Made by a program: the position numbers and the translations under genes. This document shows positions 60,199 to 64,000 of a DNA stretch of 64,000 nt, piece by piece; within the stretch, counting starts at the first letter, position 1, and each line of letters opens with the position of its first letter. Below the pieces are notes generated by a model. It was not told the origin of the DNA. It did not search any database and was given only the letters and a program-made list of their open reading frames with translations. Where the stretch lies: the NCBI GenBank assembly GCA_031761405.1, contig JASEVX010000001.1, positions 42,169,359 through 42,233,358 of the forward strand. The letters run 5' to 3'. Source of the stretch: Serripes groenlandicus (lineage: Eukaryota; Mollusca; Bivalvia; Cardiida; Cardiidae).

Positions 60199-60415
60199 TT
60201 AACCCTTTCCCACATACAATTAATTTGCAGCAGACGATATTGAAATTATCACATCCAAAATATAGAAAATCTATAATGATAGTATGATAATTGAATCAAG
60301 TTGAAATCATTGTGACAAATGAAGAAATTGCTTATTATGAGCAATTTCTCCATTTGCCACTATGATTTCAAAAGTCGTCTGCTTCAGAAAGTGTCTTCAT
60401 AAGAGTAAGGGTTAA
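60199..60415 (-). mobile_element. Hairpin MITE (CCCACATAC subfamily)
   Basis: TTAACCCTTTCCCACATACA to AGAGTAAGGGTTAA; hairpin GACAAATGAAGAAATTGC. Confidence 0.85.
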
Positions 60416-60955
60416 CCAGTAGGTCACCAGGACTGGTTTTTGTTAAGAAATCTAGAGAAAGGGAGCAAACTCTTCATATAGAGTCAGGCTGATGATACAC
60501 AAACCCCATTTTTTGGCAAATGCCAACAGTTTTACCATTATACTGCTAACAAAATCTTTTTTCAACTCATCATTTTACTAATTCATTTGACCCTTTTCCT
60601 TAAAGTCAAATTACGCCAAATACATCCGCTGACATGCTATCTTCACCCAAATAGTCCCTTAAAAAGACTTGCGTAGAAATGAGTGTATACCATCACCAGA
60701 ATGAATTGAATATATGACATTGAGTATCATTATAAATGTGTATAGGTTGCACTGGAAAGGATTGATTTGATCACTTTTAATAATTTGACCTTGTTTGAAA
60801 GTGAAAGTAGAGAATGCTAAACACCGGTTTTGTCCCGGCCGGATTTGGTCCAAAATGACGGTAACCATTTACGCCTGGTGAATTCTTTCTTGCATTATGC
60901 ATTTTCTTTGGATTGTTTTAAAGATTAGAGGTAATTTTTTTCAATGATATATGGT

Positions 60956-61450
60956 CAGTGTGTGTATACCACGTGACTTTTGACGTCATATTTGCATGGT
61001 CAGACAGCAATAATTGCTCTTGTTAAGAATGTAAAAACAATGGTAACTTTGTTATTTCTTCACCCTTTTTAATGAGACATGGTGCAGTCTACGCAGCTTA
61101 CAATGTCCTATCTCCGGTCTTTTACAGGAGTTTGATTGGTGGTCTAGTTTTTTCAAACACTTCATCGAACCTGTTATTAAAATCCAGTTTTGATAATGCT
61201 CCGGCTGTCGGCGATATTAATACATTTTGAGAAAAGGTTCATCGAAGTGTTTGGAGAAACTTAACCACTAATCAAACTCCGTTGAAAAACCGGAGATAGG
61301 GCTCTGTAGGCGGCGTAGACTGCGCCATGTTTCATTAAACATGATGAAGAAATAAAAATGTTACCTTTGTTTTTACTTTTAAACCGAAGTAAAATATTTA
61401 TGTCCGCCGTAGCATTTGTGACGTCAAAGTCACGTGGTATACACACACTG
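60956..61450. mobile_element. 495 bp near-palindromic MITE with TATGGT target duplication
   Basis: Arms of ~230 bp are inverted copies beginning CAGTGTGTGTATACCACGTG, flanked by TATGGT at 60950-60955 and 61451-61456. Each arm carries a CACGTG E-box followed by a TGACGTCA-type CRE motif. Short central loop near 61195-61220. No coding sequence. Confidence 0.85.
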
Positions 61451-62393
61451 TATGGTGTTGTAAATGAGAAACGCTTAGAAAGTTCACCAATTGAGGACTG
61501 AAACTGGTCGATTTACATGGAAATTAACAATCTGTCAAGTCATATTATGGCGGCAAATTCACCTACACATGTGTTGTCTGGCATTCTCACACAAGTACTC
61601 CATACAACATACTTTCAAAGCAACTGGCCGCTTTTCCCCATTGTTGAAACCCTAAAACAGTAACATTTGACACCTCTAATTGAGACAGTATTTTACAACT
61701 TTATTAAGAAGTAGAAATTGCTCAAAATTAACATGTTCTTCTTTTCCCATTGTGTTTTTAACTCTATATAAAAACTGTAGTTACAATTTTCTTCCAAGAT
61801 GTATTCAAATAAGATTTCAATACAAAATTCTTTTTAGATAAACAGTTAACAAATATTTTCGTTTCACATCTGTTTCTGGCTTTTTTAACCCTTTCTCATT
61901 GTAGACGCATTTACAGCAGACGACTTTTGAAAATATTGTGGCAAAAGAAGAAAATGCTCATAATGAGCTACTTCTGCATTTGCCATAACTCTGCATAACC
62001 TTTCAACTCTATTTGATAACAAAACTTAAATTTGATATGATTTTTCTAGAGTCGTCCTGCTTTGAATACATGTATAATGTTACTGGAGGTTCATGTGTCA
62101 TTTTGTTACAGAGTTAAAAACATGGGAAAAGATGAAAATGCTCCTTTTCATTTTTTAATCCTCCATCCGAAAGGCCTTCTGCCGACGTGGTGTCAAAAGT
62201 TGTCTTTTACAAGGACAGGGTTTACCGACAACTTACCGGTAATATGCAAATTTTCTACACAAAATCAAAATATCTCAAGGAGTCAAACAAAAATCTAGCA
62301 TACATATGTTTGGACACATTTAAAGCGAACAAAGATAACATTTAGCTTGTCAATTTTTTGTTATATTGGAGTTTTATGCCGCTTTCAACATTA

Positions 62394-62510
62394 TTTCAGT
62401 TATATCAGGCGACAGTTCACTTATTCATGATCCCTGGGTAAACAAACCAATACTAGGCTAGAAAATGTGCCTTGCCCAAGAGCACTCCACCATGACCGTA
62501 GTTTCCTTAT
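62394..62510 (-). mobile_element. SINE fragment of the 59833 family, minus orientation
   Basis: TGATCCCTGGGTAAACAAAC, TGTGCCTTGCCCAAGAGCAC and TCCACCATGACCGTAG; the tRNA-like head is absent. Confidence 0.72.
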
Positions 62511-62527
62511 TCAGATATTTCAAATGT

Positions 62528-62700
62528 TAATCTTTTCCCAACATGCAGTCATTTTAACACATCTGCAGCAGATGTTTAAAACACATTGTGGTACCACAAT
62601 ATTTTAAACTCCTATTTATTATCTATTCTTTCATTTATAGAGATTTTCAATATTCTAGATGTTGTCTGCTGCAAATCTGTTGTATGTGAAGAAGGGTTAA
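62528..62700 (+). mobile_element. Hairpin MITE, hairpin mostly deleted
   Basis: AATCTTTTCCCAACATGCAG, ACATCTGCAGCAGATG, right end GTGAAGAAGGGTTAA. Related decayed copies occur at 61885-62060, 62847-62957 and 63441-63652. Confidence 0.75.
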
Positions 62701-63718
62701 ATAACTGCTTTTTCTGCAAATAACACAGGGTTTAGAATGTTTATAGGCAATGCAATGGTTATATTAGAAGTCAGTCCTGATCCTGGTTGCTGCGTACTTA
62801 AATTTTCAATCATGATACCTCCAGGATATGGACTGTAACAGAAACTTTAACCCTGATCTACATGCAGAAGCGTTTTGACACATCTGCAGCAGACAAATTT
62901 TTTAAACAATGTTTATTGAAAAATGCTGCAGATACTTTGTATATTGTAACATGTTTAACAAAGCCATCACAAAGATGAACATACCAACAAATCGTTACCA
63001 AAGGGATAATAACAATTAAATTTTAATTTGGACTAAACTGGGACATTTTCTTCTTCAAGTTGCCATGGCAACCTGGATTTTGTTAAAATGTTCACAATTG
63101 TTGTTAAAATGTTTAAAAATTGTCTTCTGCAAAGTTGTTGTATGTGGGAAAGAGATTAAATGATAATATGAACATGCACATAAGTTGTTAGAGCATATAC
63201 CTTTGAACTTTTGTCAGGTTAGGGTCAGGTCATACTTGTCAAGTAATAACTCGGAAATAAAGTAATTACATTTGAAACATATTTATTAGTAAAGCATGCA
63301 TCACACAGATTAACCCTGCTGATTGGATACTGTAAATTAAGTCTTATCTCATTCATCCCTTTTCCCCTTTGTTTGTGTTTCTTTTCACAAAGAATCAAAG
63401 GCCAGGACAAGATCTATTGACCCTATTGAATACCCCTTACCACTTTTCAACCTGTAGACGCATTTTGACGCATCTGCAGCTGATGACATTTGTTAACATT
63501 GTGACAAATGGTGAAATTGCTCATAATGAGCAATTTTCCATTACCCATAATGTTTTCAACTCTATTTCATAATTAAGCTTTCATTTATAGAGATGTACAA
63601 TATTTTTGGGCAGATCTATTCAAAGTTGTCTGCTGCAGATTTCTTCTAAGTTGGTTACAGATGAATAGTAAATACTTTTTCGTAGATTTGAATTTGAAAT
63701 TTGGGTCCCTATCAACCA

Positions 63719-63845
63719 ACCATTCTAATTTTATATTCATAGAATATTCTAATTTCCAAAGTAACACAATTTCTAAGTGACTAAACAATATGGCTTAGCA
63801 AATCAGAAAATGTGCTTATTTGTGAATTCAGAACTAGATTGTATG
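63719..63845 (+). repeat. Diverged second copy of the TPC 3' UTR segment
   Basis: Resembles 56157-56285: GAATATTCT, CAAAGTAACACA, a GACTAAACAATATGGCTTAG block and TTAGAATT/TCAGAACTAGATT recur in the same order. It could be an old segmental duplication or a shared repeat. Confidence 0.55.
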
Positions 63846-63904
63846 AAAAATGGTTAATACAGGTCTAAATGGAAAAAGTAAAAAACGGCGAATATCGGGG
63901 GCTT

Positions 63905-63962
63905 CATGCAAAACGGTTGTAACTACATCTTGTTCAAGATGTAGTTAAAAATGTTTTGCATT
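63905..63962. repeat. Inverted repeat near the right edge
   Basis: ATGCAAAAC and AACTACATCTTG are mirrored by CAAGATGTAGTT and GTTTTGCAT; stem in two blocks around a two-base centre. Confidence 0.7.
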
Positions 63963-64000
63963 AAACCATCGAAATGAAGAATCTAAACCCAATTTACAGT

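Larger units (their letters stand above)
56520..64000. other. Region downstream of the TPC gene: repeats only
   Basis: Scanned for exons with splice signals on both strands; none recognised. Candidate AATAAA signals lie at 57012-57017 and near 57321, but the real polyadenylation site cannot be chosen. Open frames here up to ~80 codons show no recognisable domain. Confidence 0.55.

Noticed and set aside
1..64000. A novel multi-gene defence or biosynthetic system
   Set aside because: Only two genes, both from known eukaryotic families, are present; novelty here lies in splicing and repeats, not in a gene cluster.

Overview
This window is eukaryotic nuclear DNA: short exons with consensus splice sites sit in AT-rich introns packed with interspersed repeats. 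The repeats (TTAA-ended hairpin MITEs, fold-back elements ending in GAGCCGTTCC, tRNA-derived SINEs, and elements made of 100-190 bp tandem core units with GACA microsatellites) resemble those I associate with bivalve molluscs. A heterodont such as a dreissenid mussel would fit, but the species is an inference. No bacterial-type operon, CRISPR array or RNA gene was found.

Layout. Positions 1-21,263 hold the 5' part of a minus-strand gene for the alpha subunit of the Ral GTPase-activating protein complex. Eleven coding exons give the first 474 residues; the rest, including the GAP domain, lies beyond position 1. Positions 21,304-26,418 are intergenic, with the two genes head to head. Positions 26,419-56,087 hold a complete plus-strand gene for a two-pore channel (TPC family, closest by eye to TPC1/TPC3). 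Nineteen coding exons join in frame into 888 residues with two six-segment channel repeats. Positions 56,088-64,000 hold a duplicated copy of the last exon and its 3' UTR, then repeats; I recognise no further gene.

The most notable gene-level observation is TPC intron 15. It has no usable GT donor but matches the minor (U12) spliceosome: ATATCCTTTT donor, TATCCTTAAC branch site and a TTAC acceptor 10 bases further on. Only this splice restores the frame and the expected spacing after selectivity filter II. The same intron carries an ATC microsatellite that starts 14 bases from the donor and a second copy of the end of exon 15.

The repeat landscape has structure of its own. About 50 copies or fragments of one ~230 bp hairpin MITE occur, in nearly every intron. 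A ~58 bp minisatellite in TPC intron 7 is interrupted by two different terminal-inverted-repeat elements, each flanked by a target-site duplication. A 495 bp near-palindrome with a 6 bp duplication lies near the right end. Ral-GAP signalling and endolysosomal two-pore channels both touch membrane trafficking, but nothing here shows that the two neighbours act together.
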